From Adiantum capillus-veneris (taxonomy: Eukaryota; Streptophyta; Polypodiopsida; Polypodiales; Pteridaceae), in the NCBI GenBank assembly GCA_014529385.2, contig CM043953.1:97107842-97167841 (forward strand): a stretch of DNA of 60,000 nucleotides, given 5' to 3'. Under the pieces are notes generated by a model. It was not told the origin of the DNA, did not search any database, and worked only from the letters and a program-made list of their open reading frames with translations. Numbering within the stretch: the first letter of the stretch is position 1; every line of letters begins with the position of its first letter. Both the position numbers and the translations under genes were made by a program. This document shows, piece by piece, positions 22,155 through 33,312 of the stretch.

Positions 22155-22565
22155 CTCTAACGTCTTTTGGGATAGTTTCCTACGACGTTCAACCTCTCTT
22201 CTTCTTGTGTGTGTGTGTGTGTGTGTGCGCCAATAAAAAGAGAAAAATGGTATAACCTTTCTATCACTCAAGTGTGGTAGATTGGTTATGCCATTTTCCT
22301 CTTGAATAACAAGTCTTGGTTTCAACTCCTCGTCGGCTAGATTTTTAGGTCTCTTTAATTAGTTTCCTACGACGTTAAATTAAACTCTCTTCTTCTCGAG
22401 TGTGTGTGCACGCCAATAAAAATAGGAGAAAAATGGTATAACTATTCTATCACCGAAGTGTGATAGATTGGTTATGCCATTTTCCTTATGAATAACATGT
22501 CTTGAGTTCAACTCCTGTCCACTAGATCTTTAAGGTCTCTTGGGATACTTTCCTACGATGTTAAG
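22155..22565 (+). repeat. Two tandem tRNA-like (SINE-like) units
   Basis: Two diverged direct repeats of about 190 bases each begin near TTTCCTACGACGTT (22167 and 22363). Each holds GTGGTAGATTGGTTATGCC, similar to a tRNA A box, and GTTCAACTCC or TTTCAACTCC about 40 bases later, similar to a B box. Spacing suits a RNA polymerase III internal promoter. A TGGTATAAC / GTTATGCCA pair could form a stem. I read this as tRNA-derived SINE or tRNA relics; clover-leaf folding was not computed. Confidence 0.45.
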
Positions 22566-22589
22566 ACTCTCTTCTTCTTCTTCTTATTT

Positions 22590-23028
22590 TATCTCTCTCT
22601 CTCTCTTTGTTTTATATATATCTCTCTCTTTCTCTCTTTTTCTCTCTCAATGTGTGTGCATTCTTTGATTATGCATGTGTGTGTGCGGTTTTTTGGTTTA
22701 TGCATGCTCTCTCTCTCTTTTCCTCTCTCAATGTGTGTGTGCTTTCTTTGATTATGCATGTGTGTGTGCGTATTTTTGGTTTATGCAAGCTCTCTCTCTT
22801 TTCCTCTCTCAATGTGTGTGTGCTTTCTTTGTGTATGCATGTGTGTGCGTTTTTTGTTTATGCTTGTGCTCTCTCGCTCTCTCTCTCATTCTATCTCTCT
22901 CTCAAAAACACAATGTGTGTGTGTGTGTGTGTGTGTGAGTGAAAGAGAGGGAGAGAGGGAGAGAGAAAGAGGGAAAGAGACCATGAGAGTGAGGAGAGGG
23001 AAGGAGCATACCTGGCTCTCCTTCCTCT

Positions 23029-23111
<83 letters not shown>

Positions 23112-23240
23112 AGAGGGAAAGAGGGGAAGGGAACATGAGAGTGAGGAGAGGGAAGGAGCATACCTGGCTCTCCTTCCTCTCCTCGTGTGTGTGTGTGTGT
23201 GTGTGGAGAAGAAAGAGAGAGAGAGAGAGAGCGTTAGCTT
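22590..23240. repeat. Compound microsatellite and minisatellite block
   Basis: TC, TG and GA tracts are mixed with three tandem units of about 80 bases (CTCTCAATGTGTGTG...TGATTATGCATGTG, 22645-22870). A duplicated block of about 160 bases (GAGAGTGAGGAGAGGGAAGG...CCTTCCTCTCCTCGTGTG, 22984-23204) follows and has inverted GGAAGGAG / CTCCTTCC arms. Open frames through it are composition artefacts. Confidence 0.9.
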
Positions 23241-23309
23241 GCTTGCTTGAGCGCGCGTCGAAAACTCAGATCTGAGATCTGAGTTTTCGGACGCCCTCGG
23301 TTATTTTTT

Positions 23310-23440
23310 TTAGCCCTGCCGACGTTGCTATTACCGTCGCTATGAGCATCGCTATGTTACTCTTGACATAGCGACAGTCATAGCGACGCTGACAATTTTC
23401 ATATTTCAGCGTCGTAGTATGAGCGTCGCTAATGTTAAGC
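23310..23440. repeat. Right subterminal repeats of the CACTA element
   Basis: At least six copies of the CGTCGCTAT / ATAGCGACG motif, matching the left end. The array is shorter and less regular than on the left. Confidence 0.85.
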
Positions 23441-23639
23441 ATGGCTTGTAGTGCATGTCTAACATTAGTCTCTATCAATCTTCCATAGTAGAGTGACAAA
23501 CTCTACTTGGGTGTTTGGGAGACATCTTCTCCACAAACATGATCCTAAGCATGCATGCTTATTAACATTTGTGCACAATAAATAAAAAGAGAGTCTTAGA
23601 AGACAAAAACTTTGTTCATTTAAACATATTTACATTTTC

Positions 23640-24248
23640 TCACTCTAGGGAATCATTGTAAGTATTGACAAGGTTTAGGTTATCCTTTGATTGTATGCCT
23701 TGCATCCATCTAGCATCCTCAAAATGATAATTTTTAAACTTGATAAGATATCGTCGGATAGTCTTAGCACCTCTCAATACCTTGTCTTTATGTCGGAGAA
23801 TGGAATCGAGCTGCAACACCTCTTCTTGGTCCTCGATCTCCGGTGGGTCTTCAATGGTTTCTTCTTGAGGTGACTCTCCTTTGTAAGGCTTTAGTAGGTT
23901 CATGTGGAAAGCATTGTGTCTTAGTTGATAGGTCATCTCATTGATTGGTCTAAGAATCTGAAAGGGGCCATAGTACCTTTTTGCTAACTTAGCGTAGTAC
24001 TTTTGGTGTCCCGAAGGATTCTTGCCCGTTGTGTGCCTTAATTGAGCCTTGGGAGACTTAAGCAAGACCCATTCATTTTGCTTAAAGGCTAGGGATCGTC
24101 TGTGTTTATCAGAAGTAACCTTTTGCCTTTGCTGAGAGATGGATAGAGCATGCTTAATCTTTTGAAAAGATTCTTGCAGGTCTTGGCTATATTCCTCTTG
24201 TAGATCTTCCCATGTACCTTGAGTAGAAGGGGACTTTTTTATCTTCAC
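23640..24248 (-). pseudogene. Chromovirus integrase C-terminus with chromodomain
   Basis: The 202-aa frame contains the integrase C-terminal GPY/F module (KRYYGPFQILRPI) and then a chromodomain-like end (RYLIKFKNYHFEDARWM). Chromodomains on plant gypsy integrases direct insertion to heterochromatin marks. An aromatic pattern similar to a chromodomain cage is partly visible. It follows the core integrase in another frame. Confidence 0.85.
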
Positions 24249-24293
24249 TCTACTACCTCAAAAGGTGCTTTTCCCGTGGAAGTATGTATAAAG

Positions 24294-24800
24294 TTATTGT
24301 AAGCATACTCTACTAAAGGTAATTACTTCTCCCATTGGGACTATTGATCTACTTCTGTGACATAAGCTTGCTAGGCTAGCTATTTCACTTTGGCTGTTTT
24401 TTTGGGGATTATAGGCCAAAGAGAAGTTTAGCCTTGTACCTAAATTCTCAAAGAGACCCTTCCAAAAATTATTGGTCATTCTAGGATCTCTATCCAACAC
24501 TATGGACATTGGAAATCCATGGTACTTGAAGGTTTGTAATATAAAGAGGGTTGCCATTCGATGGGCCTTAATAGTCTTCTTGATAGGTATGAATCCATAT
24601 CTAGTATCATCCATATTCCTATATTCCCATGGATAGACTTGGGCAATCCAAAGATAAAATCCCTGGACATGCTCTCCCATGGTGAATTAGAAATTGGCAA
24701 AGGTTGAAGAAATCCAGGTTGCTTCCCTCTATAAAACTTTGTCTTATGGCATATCAGACATTTTTAAACATATTCTTGTATGTTTGCTCTCATGGCAGGC
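24294..24800 (-). pseudogene. Chromovirus integrase core, frameshifted
   Basis: Fragments in two frames: SRDFIFGLPKSIHGN (first Asp region, 24700-24500) and VLDRDPRMTNNFWKGLFENLGT...SQSE (second Asp and Glu, 24680-24294). A degraded zinc-binding region lies near 24800-24740. At least one indel and several stops are present. Confidence 0.8.
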
Positions 24801-25081
24801 CAATAGAAGTATGTTTCTATCCCTTTTAGGGTAGAATGAATCCCTCTATGCCCTGCATAAGGAGGAGCATGAGATTCATACATTAATTTCTCACGTATTG
24901 AGTTAGTAACGCATAGTCTATTGCCATAGAGAAGATAACCATCTTGTAGGGTAAATGGTTATTCCTTCTTCCCTAGTGCAAAGACTAAAATCACATCTCT
25001 AAAATTAGGATCATTAGAGTACTTATGTATCATAGATGATAGGTCATTATGAATTGCTATGGATACCTCATTCACTCTCGG

Positions 25082-25670
25082 TCATCTTGAGACTGCATTG
25101 GCCACTTGATTATGCTTGCCAGCAATGTGAGCAATATAAATATGAAATTGCAAAAAGAAATTTGCCCACCTCATTTGTTTGTCAAAGAGCTTGGTCTGTG
25201 TCATGAAGTACTTATGGCTTTGGTGATCCGTTCGCAGAATGAAAGGAGTCCCCAATAAATAGTGCTTCCATGAGTCTAGAGCATGTAGAAATGCTAAGAG
25301 TTCCTTCTCATATATCCCTAGAGCTCTCTCAACAGGGTCAAGCCTTTGACATTTGTAGGCTATGGCGTGCCCTTCTTGTAGCAAAACAGCTGCAAGGGAA
25401 TCACCATAGGCGTCGCATTGGACCTCAAATGGCTTTGAGAGATCCGACAGTGTAAGCATAATTTGAGGGATAAGCTTTTCTTTAAGATTTTCAAAAACAT
25501 TGTTCTCCTTGGTGGACGATATATACCTAACATTTTTCTTTGTTAGGTCATGTAATGGTCCCACAATTTGTGAGAGCTTTTCTATGAAGCATATATAGTA
25601 TGCACACATACCTATAAAGCTTCTTAGTTCATGCAGATTACTTGGATTAGGCCATCCTTTTGTTACCTGT
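25082..25670 (-). pseudogene. RT thumb and RNase H of the chromovirus
   Basis: Reads MCAYYICFIEKLSQIVGPLHDLTKK (thumb/connection) and then RNase H with FEVQCDAYGDSLAAVLLQ, RALGIYEKELLAFLHALDSW and ILRTDHQSHKYF, ending HNQVANAVSR. RNase H Asp, Glu and Asp positions look kept. The RT palm and fingers are absent: directly upstream (25680-25700) the frame is protease. RNase H degrades RNA in the hybrid during reverse transcription. Confidence 0.88.
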
Positions 25671-25689
25671 AACTTTCATGGATCCATTT

Positions 25690-25960
25690 GGATGCCATTG
25701 CGATCAACCCATGGTGCCCCTAGGATTACATCCTCATGCTTGAGAGGAGAGATGAAGAAATCCTCCTTGTCCACATAGCTTTGGACATGGAGCCTCAATT
25801 TCCCAATTAAGGGAGTGACTGAGGCTTCTTGCCCCTTGAAAGTACCATCGACAGGTAGGAAGCTCCCATCTCATAGGCTTGGATGCCTAGCTTGGTGGCC
25901 AATTCTGTGGATATGAAATTTTGAGTAGAACCAAGGTCAAAGAGAATAAAAGCATCATGT
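25690..25960 (-). pseudogene. Aspartic protease remnant of the chromovirus
   Basis: On the minus strand a retropepsin-like flank is read (STQNFISTELATKLGIQ near 25930-25880) and an ILGAPWVDRNGI-type C-terminal motif near 25720. It stops soon after and is joined to the RT thumb. Confidence 0.6.
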
Positions 25961-26019
25961 TCTCTTACCTTTCCCCAAGCATGACAAAGAGGAGATCCTT
26001 TGTGATGAGCATCCTCTTC

Positions 26020-26698
26020 TTAAATTTCGACCAAGGTAGCTCTAGGAGGCTCATTACGTGTATTCTTGTGGGGACAAGCACGATAGACATTCCCTTGCTC
26101 CCCGCACTTGAAACAACGGTTATCTTTTTGATAACGCTCTAGCTCTTCAGCAGAGAGTTTATTTTTGCCTTTATAAACTCCCTTCTCCTTGGCTTTGTTG
26201 TTGTTGGCATTGCCTTTGGGAGACTTTTGGACGTTGTCCTTCCCATTAGGCTCATTACAATCCTTGTTTTCCATGGGCTTAAGATTTCTCTTAGCCCCTT
26301 GTTGGAAGTTGATTCTTGAAGCCACCATGGTGTATGACGGCAGATATGGTGTGTGGCCTTTGGGAGCTAACGTAATCCACCATACCCTCAGATAAACCCA
26401 CACAAAATTGTTGTTTTTTCTCTCCAAAATGCATCTTTTTGTAGACAGTGACTTTAAGATATAAATCCTAAAACTTCTCTACATATTTGTGGATAGATTC
26501 ATAGGGAGAGAGCTTCAAGATTCGCCATTCGGTGAGTACTTTGTCTTTGGCATCGGTAGCCAAAAACTGCTTCATAATGGAAGCTCTTAAAGATTTCCAT
26601 GTATGTGGAGCTTCACCGTTTGCTCGTAGGCTAGACCACCATTGCTTGGTAGACTTTTGAAAATGCATAGCTACATGATGTATCTTACAGGACTCCAT
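26020..26698 (-). pseudogene. Chromovirus gag with zinc knuckle
   Basis: 26698-26468 holds a gag helix-rich segment (QWWSSLRANGEAPHTWKSLR...YESIHKYVEKF). 26427-26020 continues in another frame with a Lys/Asn-rich spacer and the zinc knuckle CFKCGEQGNVYRAC, where the usual His is Tyr. It ends EPPRATLVEI before the protease. Confidence 0.82.
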
Positions 26699-26839
26699 GA
26701 AGACCTCATCTCCAAACGCTGCATTGAATTATTGGATAAAGGACAAGACTTTGTTTGTAGCACCAAAGGTGCCATCGTAGGTAAGGAAAGAGATGTTCTT
26801 TCCTCTCTCTTTGAACTTTTTAAGCTTGGATGACCTCTT

Positions 26840-27485
26840 CTAGGCAGCATTGGATTTCCTATGGCCTCTTCTTTTGGGTGGTTCGAGAGCTACACCATCA
26901 CTTTCTTCAGAAGAGGAAGAGGGTGAGGAGGATGGAGAAGAGGGTGAACTCTTTCTCGCCTTTTTCGTCCCTTGTTCCTTCTTGTCTACACCATCACTTT
27001 CTTCAGAAGAGGAAGAGAATGAAGAAGATGGAGAAGAGGGTGACCTCTTTTTTTCCTTTTTCTCCTCTTGTTTTCTCTCTTCCCTCTTTGAATTATGGTG
27101 AAGAGGAGTATGCAATGGTCTTCTCCGTTTAGGGGGTGTTGGAGAGCATTTTTCCTGCCGTCTTTGTGGAGCCATCTCCGTCGAGGTTGCAAGAAACTCA
27201 CTTCTTTCTCATTATTTTGGTGGGGGCTCTACCATTGAAACTTGGGTTCTCCTTTGGGAGGGAGATGCCTTATTGAGTAGTAGGTTTTTGAGCCTTTCGG
27301 AGGGATCCTCCTCTTCTTCCCTTATTAGAGAGATATTTCTCTTTTGGAAGTCTCACCAGGAGCCTTCTAGGTACTCTCTCTTCTTGGTGGGGAGTTTGGA
27401 GAATACCATGGGTGCGCAATTGCTGTAGCACTTCACCTTGGAGGGATGGGTTGTCCAGGGCTTGGTTGATGACGCCTAGAAACAA
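26840..27485 (-). pseudogene. Chromovirus gag N-terminal basic/serine region
   Basis: 27175-26840 (111 aa) contains two copies of a KKSPSSPSSS...SSEESDGV unit and many Lys/Arg/Ser residues; 27485-27270 is a short Leu/Gln-rich frame upstream. No known domain. Likely the disordered N-terminal part of gag. Confidence 0.55.
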
Positions 27486-27639
27486 GATAATTTACAAGCA
27501 TAGGGGCATCATTAGTTTCTCTTTCATTAAGAAAATCAAAGCTATCAACATTCATTTCAATCTCTTTTCCTTTGTCAGGCATACTAGCAAATTTTAGGTG
27601 TAAACTTTTACTTATACTTTGGCACTTCAAGATAAGAGT

Positions 27640-28601
27640 TGTTGGTGTAGGCCTCTTCTTCTCAATGCTTGGAGAAGGAGATCGAGTTCTTCTTGCACAC
27701 ATGAGTTGTGTGTGTGTGTGTGTGTGTGTAGCAATGTGATAGACAAAAATGCATCCCTCTCTCTCTTCTTGGTCGACCCTTCTAGCCAGATACTCATGCT
27801 GTCTTCCCATTGGCTCCTGCAAATCTTAGCCAATCACAAATTAGAAGCGTAATTGATAGCCTTGTGACATGTGTCCCCCTTTCCCCTTTTGTGAGAGCTT
27901 TAGGTAATTAAAATAACTTACTAAAATCTCATTGGACCTTTTAGTCTTCTGGACAATAGGAATCAGGCAAGCCATTGGGCAGCTTGATGCTCATTGGATC
28001 CCTTGATAGACTGTCCAATAGTCTTTTGAGGAGATTAATTTATATTGGTTCTTTCAACAAGCATTTTAAAATTAATTAGACTCATCTTATTCTAGCCTCA
28101 TTCTGATTGTTCCACCTCTATGGCCATCCAATAGGATTTCAGGGAAGATTGGGAGCAATTGGGCTAGGAGTCTGCCATGTGCCCAGTATTCCCTTTGGGG
28201 GAATCTTTTGAGTGTGTGTGTGTGTTTCTCTCTCCTCCCCTACTCTTAGGGCATGAGCCCTCCTTGATAGGGATGTGGGAAGACGTTTGAGTCTTCCCAC
28301 CACCATCTAATTTTCCTAGCTTTGACCATTTGGATTTTTTAAATAAAATTTTGGAACCTTAGCCTATGGAAGTCTTAATGAAGCTAAACCTCAGGTCTTT
28401 TAAGATCCATTGATGCACATTGCTCTTTTCCAGGCTGTCCTCCTTTGGATCCCTATTTTTTGTCCTTTGGATCCTTACTGAGATCGATCTGGTAGCCTTA
28501 CCAATATTCTAGCTTTTACTCCCCTGGTACCTCTCCATATTAAATGATTTGTTTAACATGAGAAAATCATTTGGGAGAATTAGATATTAGTTTTTATGAC
28601 A
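27640..28601 (-). repeat. 5' LTR of the chromovirus
   Basis: About 962 bases, nearly collinear with 13922-14911. Its right end abuts the LTR of the next element at 28602. The downstream sense sequence (CTTATCTTGAAGTGCC) may hold the primer site; I do not recognise its tRNA. Confidence 0.85.
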
Positions 28602-29810
28602 CAAGCTCAAACCAACAGAGAATGTGAAAACATGAAAATAGAACAAAGGAAAAAACATTAGGCTAGGCAATCACAAGATCTCCAAGGCAGCACTCTCCTG
28701 TACATAATCAAACAACCATACAAGTCTAGTGTAGCTATGGCTAACTCTGCCCAGTCCAGGGCTACCACAACAAGGTGTAATGGGGATGTAGAGTCTGAGG
28801 TGAAATGGAAATGCAGTGGGTGCAAAGATACATGACAAAATTTAAATCACAATGTAGCTACATAACAAGACTATAAGGCTCACATGCCCACATTAGGGAA
28901 AATTTGGTCTCTCAAAGGGGCCCTATAAGGAGGTTTACTTTGCGTCTCTTGTCCAAAGTGGGCAACCCGGTGAAGTACATAAACACTTTGTCAAAACCCT
29001 ATAAATCAACATATCATTGGAGATATATTCAAAATTAGGTTCCAAGTCCCCAAACTTTGACAAATTTGGAGTTGATTCATAGAAGTTATGGCCTCCCCAA
29101 TGAAGTTGAAATGTTGGGAGAGATTCCATTTATACAACAGAGTTGTCACATCAAAAAATGGAATCTTCTAGAATATAAGGAATTTGATGGCATGCTATAT
29201 ATCAATGGATAGATCTCAATGAGTACATTCTTAATCCAAAAGGTCCGACAAGTTTTGGTTTCATTTGTAAAATTTTTACTGTGCACCCATTTTGGACAAG
29301 AGGGAGAAAGTAAAGTCCTTATAGGTGCCCATTTGAGAGTCCAAAATTTCCCTAATGACTGCAGACAACCAAGGTGAAGCACCCCAAAGGTTAGTGCTCA
29401 AGAGTGCAAGACAAGTGCTCCATAATGTGAGACAAAGTGGAGTCTCACAAGAAAAGTGTATGGAAAAAAGTATCTCTACTATATCCGCACCATGATGTAT
29501 ATATCCACAAGCTGAGGCCATCACACCACCACATATCTGCTACTGCGAGAAAATATCTAGTCAAGAAAACTCATGGAAATTGAAAATATCTTATGATAGT
29601 GGCCTAGGGAAGCCCCTCGTGTGTCTGGACACTAGTATCTTGGTTGGCCATTGGACGACCATTGGATCTAGCCCACATCACTCCTGGGCCAACCAAAGAG
29701 CTGCTATCTTGTAGCTCTTGAATGCTCTGAAAAGGATGTCCATAGGATGGTCACACTTTGTATGATAAATGATACTTCTCTGGCCTTGGTGTTCACATCC
29801 CACCTAGCAC
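28602..29810 (-). repeat. 3' LTR copy of the gag-only element
   Basis: Shares long stretches with 33313-34050, for example AACCAAGGTGAAGCACCCC and TGATGTATATATCCACAAGC. Contains a private block 28920-29350 that may be an insertion. Confidence 0.65.
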
Positions 29811-31656
29811 CTAGAGCTAGGTCAAGTCCTGTATGAGATCCTTGTATGACCAGGCAAAGACATCTTTCCAACTAGTAATGAAGGACATCATCAAATCTAT
29901 TAAATGGGGATGATCTTAGGGCCATTCTGATAGAAAAATTAGGTTGGGTTTTTGTTTAGTACATAGGTTGATTTCTTTAACTAGATCTTGATAGTTGTCT
30001 GGCTTCTAGTTCTTTGCTACATCCTGGACAACTTTAGTCGGTGCTTCCAAATCATGAGTAGGAGTCTGATCAATGGGAAAGTCTCGTGTCTACTCCTATA
30101 AACATCCTTGAGGAGTTCATCCACCGATAAGTCATCCGATACCCTTTCTTGGAGCTAGTTTGCTGACTATCTGGTGGTGCAGGACTGGACTTAGCCTTTC
30201 CCACCTTTTATTGGGGAGAAGAATCTGTGTTTGCCTCACGCTATGAATCCACTTCTTGTTGCACCGATAGAGGGTACTTCTCACCCCACCTGTGATGACT
30301 GATGGGATCACCTAAACTAAGAGACACTACTTCTTCAATCCTTGGTGTTGTCCCCTCAAGGCTTGTGTCTTCATCAATTCCCATGAGGACTACAAAGCAG
30401 TGAAGATCAGGTGATTCTAACCATTTGAGTAGCTTAGTTTCTTCACTACAAACTATCTCTGTGGGCAAGACCACATTCTCTTATGGGGCTTGTTCTACTT
30501 CTTTAGATTCTTACTTCTGGTCATCATGTTGTGGAATGCTGAGGGAAGACCTCTATATTGGATGGGTTGGTTCCACTCTCTAGTTGGATATGTCTATGCC
30601 ATGTGCTTGGTGTGGTGATCCACATGGTATCATTGGCCCAATCATGAAGCACTCAGGTATTTTGTATCCAAGGCCTATTGATAAGTAGAGAAACTCCACC
30701 ATCCACTTTTGGTACCACAAAATCCAGCCAAAAGGTGGTCTTCTACTACCATTGTTGGTACTTGTTCTACCACTCCCACGGGGTGGAATTTGCACTTCTT
30801 GCCCAAAGTGATAGTAAAAGTGGTGGTCTTGGTGGGCACCAAACCAAGCTATCTCATTGTGAACTTTGCATGAGGCTAAAATTTGAGCCACCATCCACAA
30901 TCACACATGTAAACTGCTGGCCATAAATGGACACCCTGAGGCGAGGGCTTTTTATAGTGAGTGAGTGGGGATGGTGGGTAGGAAATCATAAATGACTCTT
31001 TAGAGGTAAGTGTGGGCAAGTGACCCCCACTATTTGTGCCTGTGGGGTAGAGAGATTTGACTATCCCTAAGAAGGTCACCCCTAAATCTGGGATCTATTT
31101 GGAGAAGTCTGGACATAGGGACACTTTTGTAGGTGGTCTTCAAAATCTCCTCAATTGGCAATGTTGTTTATCTATGTAGCCTTCCTTGTGGGAGAGATTG
31201 GGCTTCCATGTCTTTTAGGGCTTTTGTGTATGCTTGTTCCAAATGCCGAGGTAATAATTGCATGTTGTGGCTCTAGTGTTGTTTCTTCTTAGACTATCAT
31301 TGAAAATCCACTAGTTGACTCCTTTGGAGGTTTTGTAGGCAGAGGATTCTCTATAGGCAAAGGGATGCTCTGGGCTATTCTTTGAGCTCTCAAGAGTACT
31401 CTAGTAGAGCCTGAGATGTTTTGGGCCAAGGGGGTAGGTGAATGTTGAGGAGTAAGGACATGAGTGGATGGTGAGGGAAAAAGGAATACAATGAAGTAAG
31501 TATACCTTACTAAGATCATGTTGAGAGAAGCTAGAAGATGAGTGTTGATTTGGGCAATCTCTAATGTAATGGAATTTGGCATCTGGACAATGGCTGCATG
31601 GAGGAACGCCTTATGTTATTGACCACTGAGTTTGGAAGCGACCATATTCACCACAC
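29811..31656 (-). other. Interior of the gag-only element, no intact gene
   Basis: Several short minus-strand frames (30900-30580, 30474-30241, 31582-31289) have protein-like composition but no recognised domain. They may be decayed gag-protease or unrelated spacer. No polymerase motif found. Confidence 0.4.
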
Positions 31657-32082
31657 CTATAGCACATCGCTAGCCGGTTGGCTGATCGAGGGTTTGTGGG
31701 GCATGGAGGGTGAGGCACCTGTGGGGACATAAACTTGGTCTGGGCTAGGGGTGGTATAGAAGCTTTGTTTCAAAGGGCCACCATATGGGGACACATTAGG
31801 GACATTGGGGGACGATAACAATGGAGGACGTGTACTAGCTAAGTGAGTTTCCCATGGTGAACTAGGAGAGGTGCCCATTGGTGCGGCGCTCATGTGCATG
31901 GCCAAGGATAGATTTTGGTGCAAATGATGGACAACCTTAAGATGGTAGCAATCCTTGGCCTCATGGGGCCCTTTACCATAGAACTGATAGTGGACAATCG
32001 TGGGGAATTTTTGAGGTGGGTGGTGGAGGTTATTGCAATTTTTGCACCATACCTGGGCCCTAACCTCTTGATGAGCTTTCAA
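31657..32082 (-). pseudogene. Gag C-terminus with decayed zinc knuckles
   Basis: WCKNCNNLHHPPQKF and HYQFYGKGPHEAKDC look like two tandem CCHC knuckles in which cysteines have become Phe and Tyr; TGT-to-TAT changes would explain the Tyr. A Pro/Ser-rich tail follows. RNA binding would be lost. Confidence 0.55.
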
Positions 32083-32583
32083 TTATGCTAGATCTGTTTT
32101 GAGATGTGCCACCATATCTAATCACCGAGTCAATCGACTCAATGTTGCTATTGACGTCTTTTCCTCTTCTAGTGCCCTCTGAAGCTTTAGGGTTTGTAAC
32201 TCTCTTTTGAGAGAGAGCAAAGTGTCAGCAATAGGGTCATTCATAAGAACAATGGGAAAAGAGTTACCTAGGGAGATGAAAAATTATACCTTGACATTTT
32301 TAATTTGGGTGGGAGGACATCAAAATCATCCAATGTAGCTTCAATCCCCATGGTTTCTCAATAAAGCTTTTGTTGAGACAAAGCATGCAAATCCTTTTCC
32401 ACCCACTTCTTAATCATGCAATCTCCTCATTGTTGGGCCAGCCTGGTTACGAGGGATCTAGCTCATGTCATCAATTTGGCAAAGGTTTCCCCAAGTTCCA
32501 ACTCCAAGCTTTCCAACTGGTCCAAGGCATTCTCCCTATAGTCACCTGGTTGAAACTCAGTAGTGTGTGAAGGCCACTCTGAG

Positions 32584-32967
32584 TTAATCCAAGTTGCTAA
32601 AGTGGCCTTTCGGAAACTGACTATACCACTTGTCGGCCATTCCCTCTAGGGTGGAGGGGAAAAGCACCATATAGGCATCTTCTTGGTTTAGCCCATGTCT
32701 TTGACAGAGTGACAAGAACCGCCTCACATGGTCGACGACATCCTCAAGATACAATCCCTTAAAAGTAGGAAACTTGATGTTGACCCTTGGCAGAAGGGTA
32801 TTCAATTCCTCTACCATGGTAGGCATTATCAAAGGGATGTAAGGTGGCTCTGGAGAAGAGGTTGGAGAGGGAGATGAGTGTGGGGATGGCGGAGGTGACC
32901 TTTTTTGACTGACTTGTGTGAAGTCTTGAGCGAAGGTAGAGGCAATGGTGCAACCAAGGTAGCACAA
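32584..32967 (-). pseudogene. Retrotransposon gag N-terminal/capsid part
   Basis: A Ser/Pro-rich start is followed by IKFPTFKGLYLEDVVDHVRRFLSLC and PSTLEGMADKWYSQFPKGHF, the classical gag pattern of plant retroelements. The frame ends at 32584 and continues decayed downstream. Confidence 0.8.
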
Positions 32968-33312
32968 GGTGAGTGCAAGTGATGAATCTCTATAGGACCT
33001 CTCAAATGTGCTCCGCTTGACTCAAAGCAAGTAGCACACATGCATAGACACTAACAAGAATGCATAGATGAAAATATAGGGTTTCCTAAATTTAGGATAG
33101 ATGGTTAGAGCGGTTCCAGATGCCTAGGACACCCTATAATGTTTCCACACGATTGGCTTGCCTCAGTTTGACTTCCCAAGTAGCTAGGATAGCTTGCAAG
33201 ACTAGATAGAGTGGTTCCATTGGGATGCAAAAAATTATAGCAATTGCAGATAGAAATGGTTCACAATGCTCTCTAGGAGTGGGATTCTTTGGATATAGTA
33301 TGTATGGAGACT

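Larger units (their letters stand above)
15224..23453 (-). mobile_element. CACTA (En/Spm) DNA transposon, 8.2 kb
   Basis: Ends are CACTACAAG (15224) and its inverse CTTGTAGTG (ending 23453). The 3-bp target duplication CAT lies at 15221-15223 and 23454-23456. Both ends carry many copies of a TATAGCGACGCT-type subterminal motif. Two minus-strand genes are inside: a TNP2-type transposase (21282-17715) and a second plant transposase-like gene (17205-15875). Both contain disabling changes. The element is inserted between the integrase end and the polypurine tract of the chromovirus, so it is younger than that copy. Confidence 0.93.
13922..28601 (-). mobile_element. Minus-strand chromovirus (Ty3/gypsy) carrying a nested CACTA element
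   Basis: Two directly repeated, closely similar TG...CA blocks (13922-14911 and 27640-28601) flank a minus-strand gag, protease, RNase H, integrase, chromodomain series (27485 to 23640). The 3' part is interrupted by the CACTA insertion at 15224-23453. After removing the insertion the element is about 6.4 kb. The polymerase palm region of RT is deleted. No clear 5-bp target duplication was found (AGAGT versus CAAGC). Confidence 0.85.

Noticed and set aside
22607-23250. Overlapping ORFs of Cys/Val/Ser/Leu-rich or Arg/Glu repeats on both strands
   Set aside because: They are translations of TG, TC and GA microsatellites.
13922-28601. LTR pair as a composite DNA transposon
   Set aside because: The repeats have TG...CA ends, PPT and minus-strand gag-pol between them, so they are LTRs; the DNA transposon is nested within.
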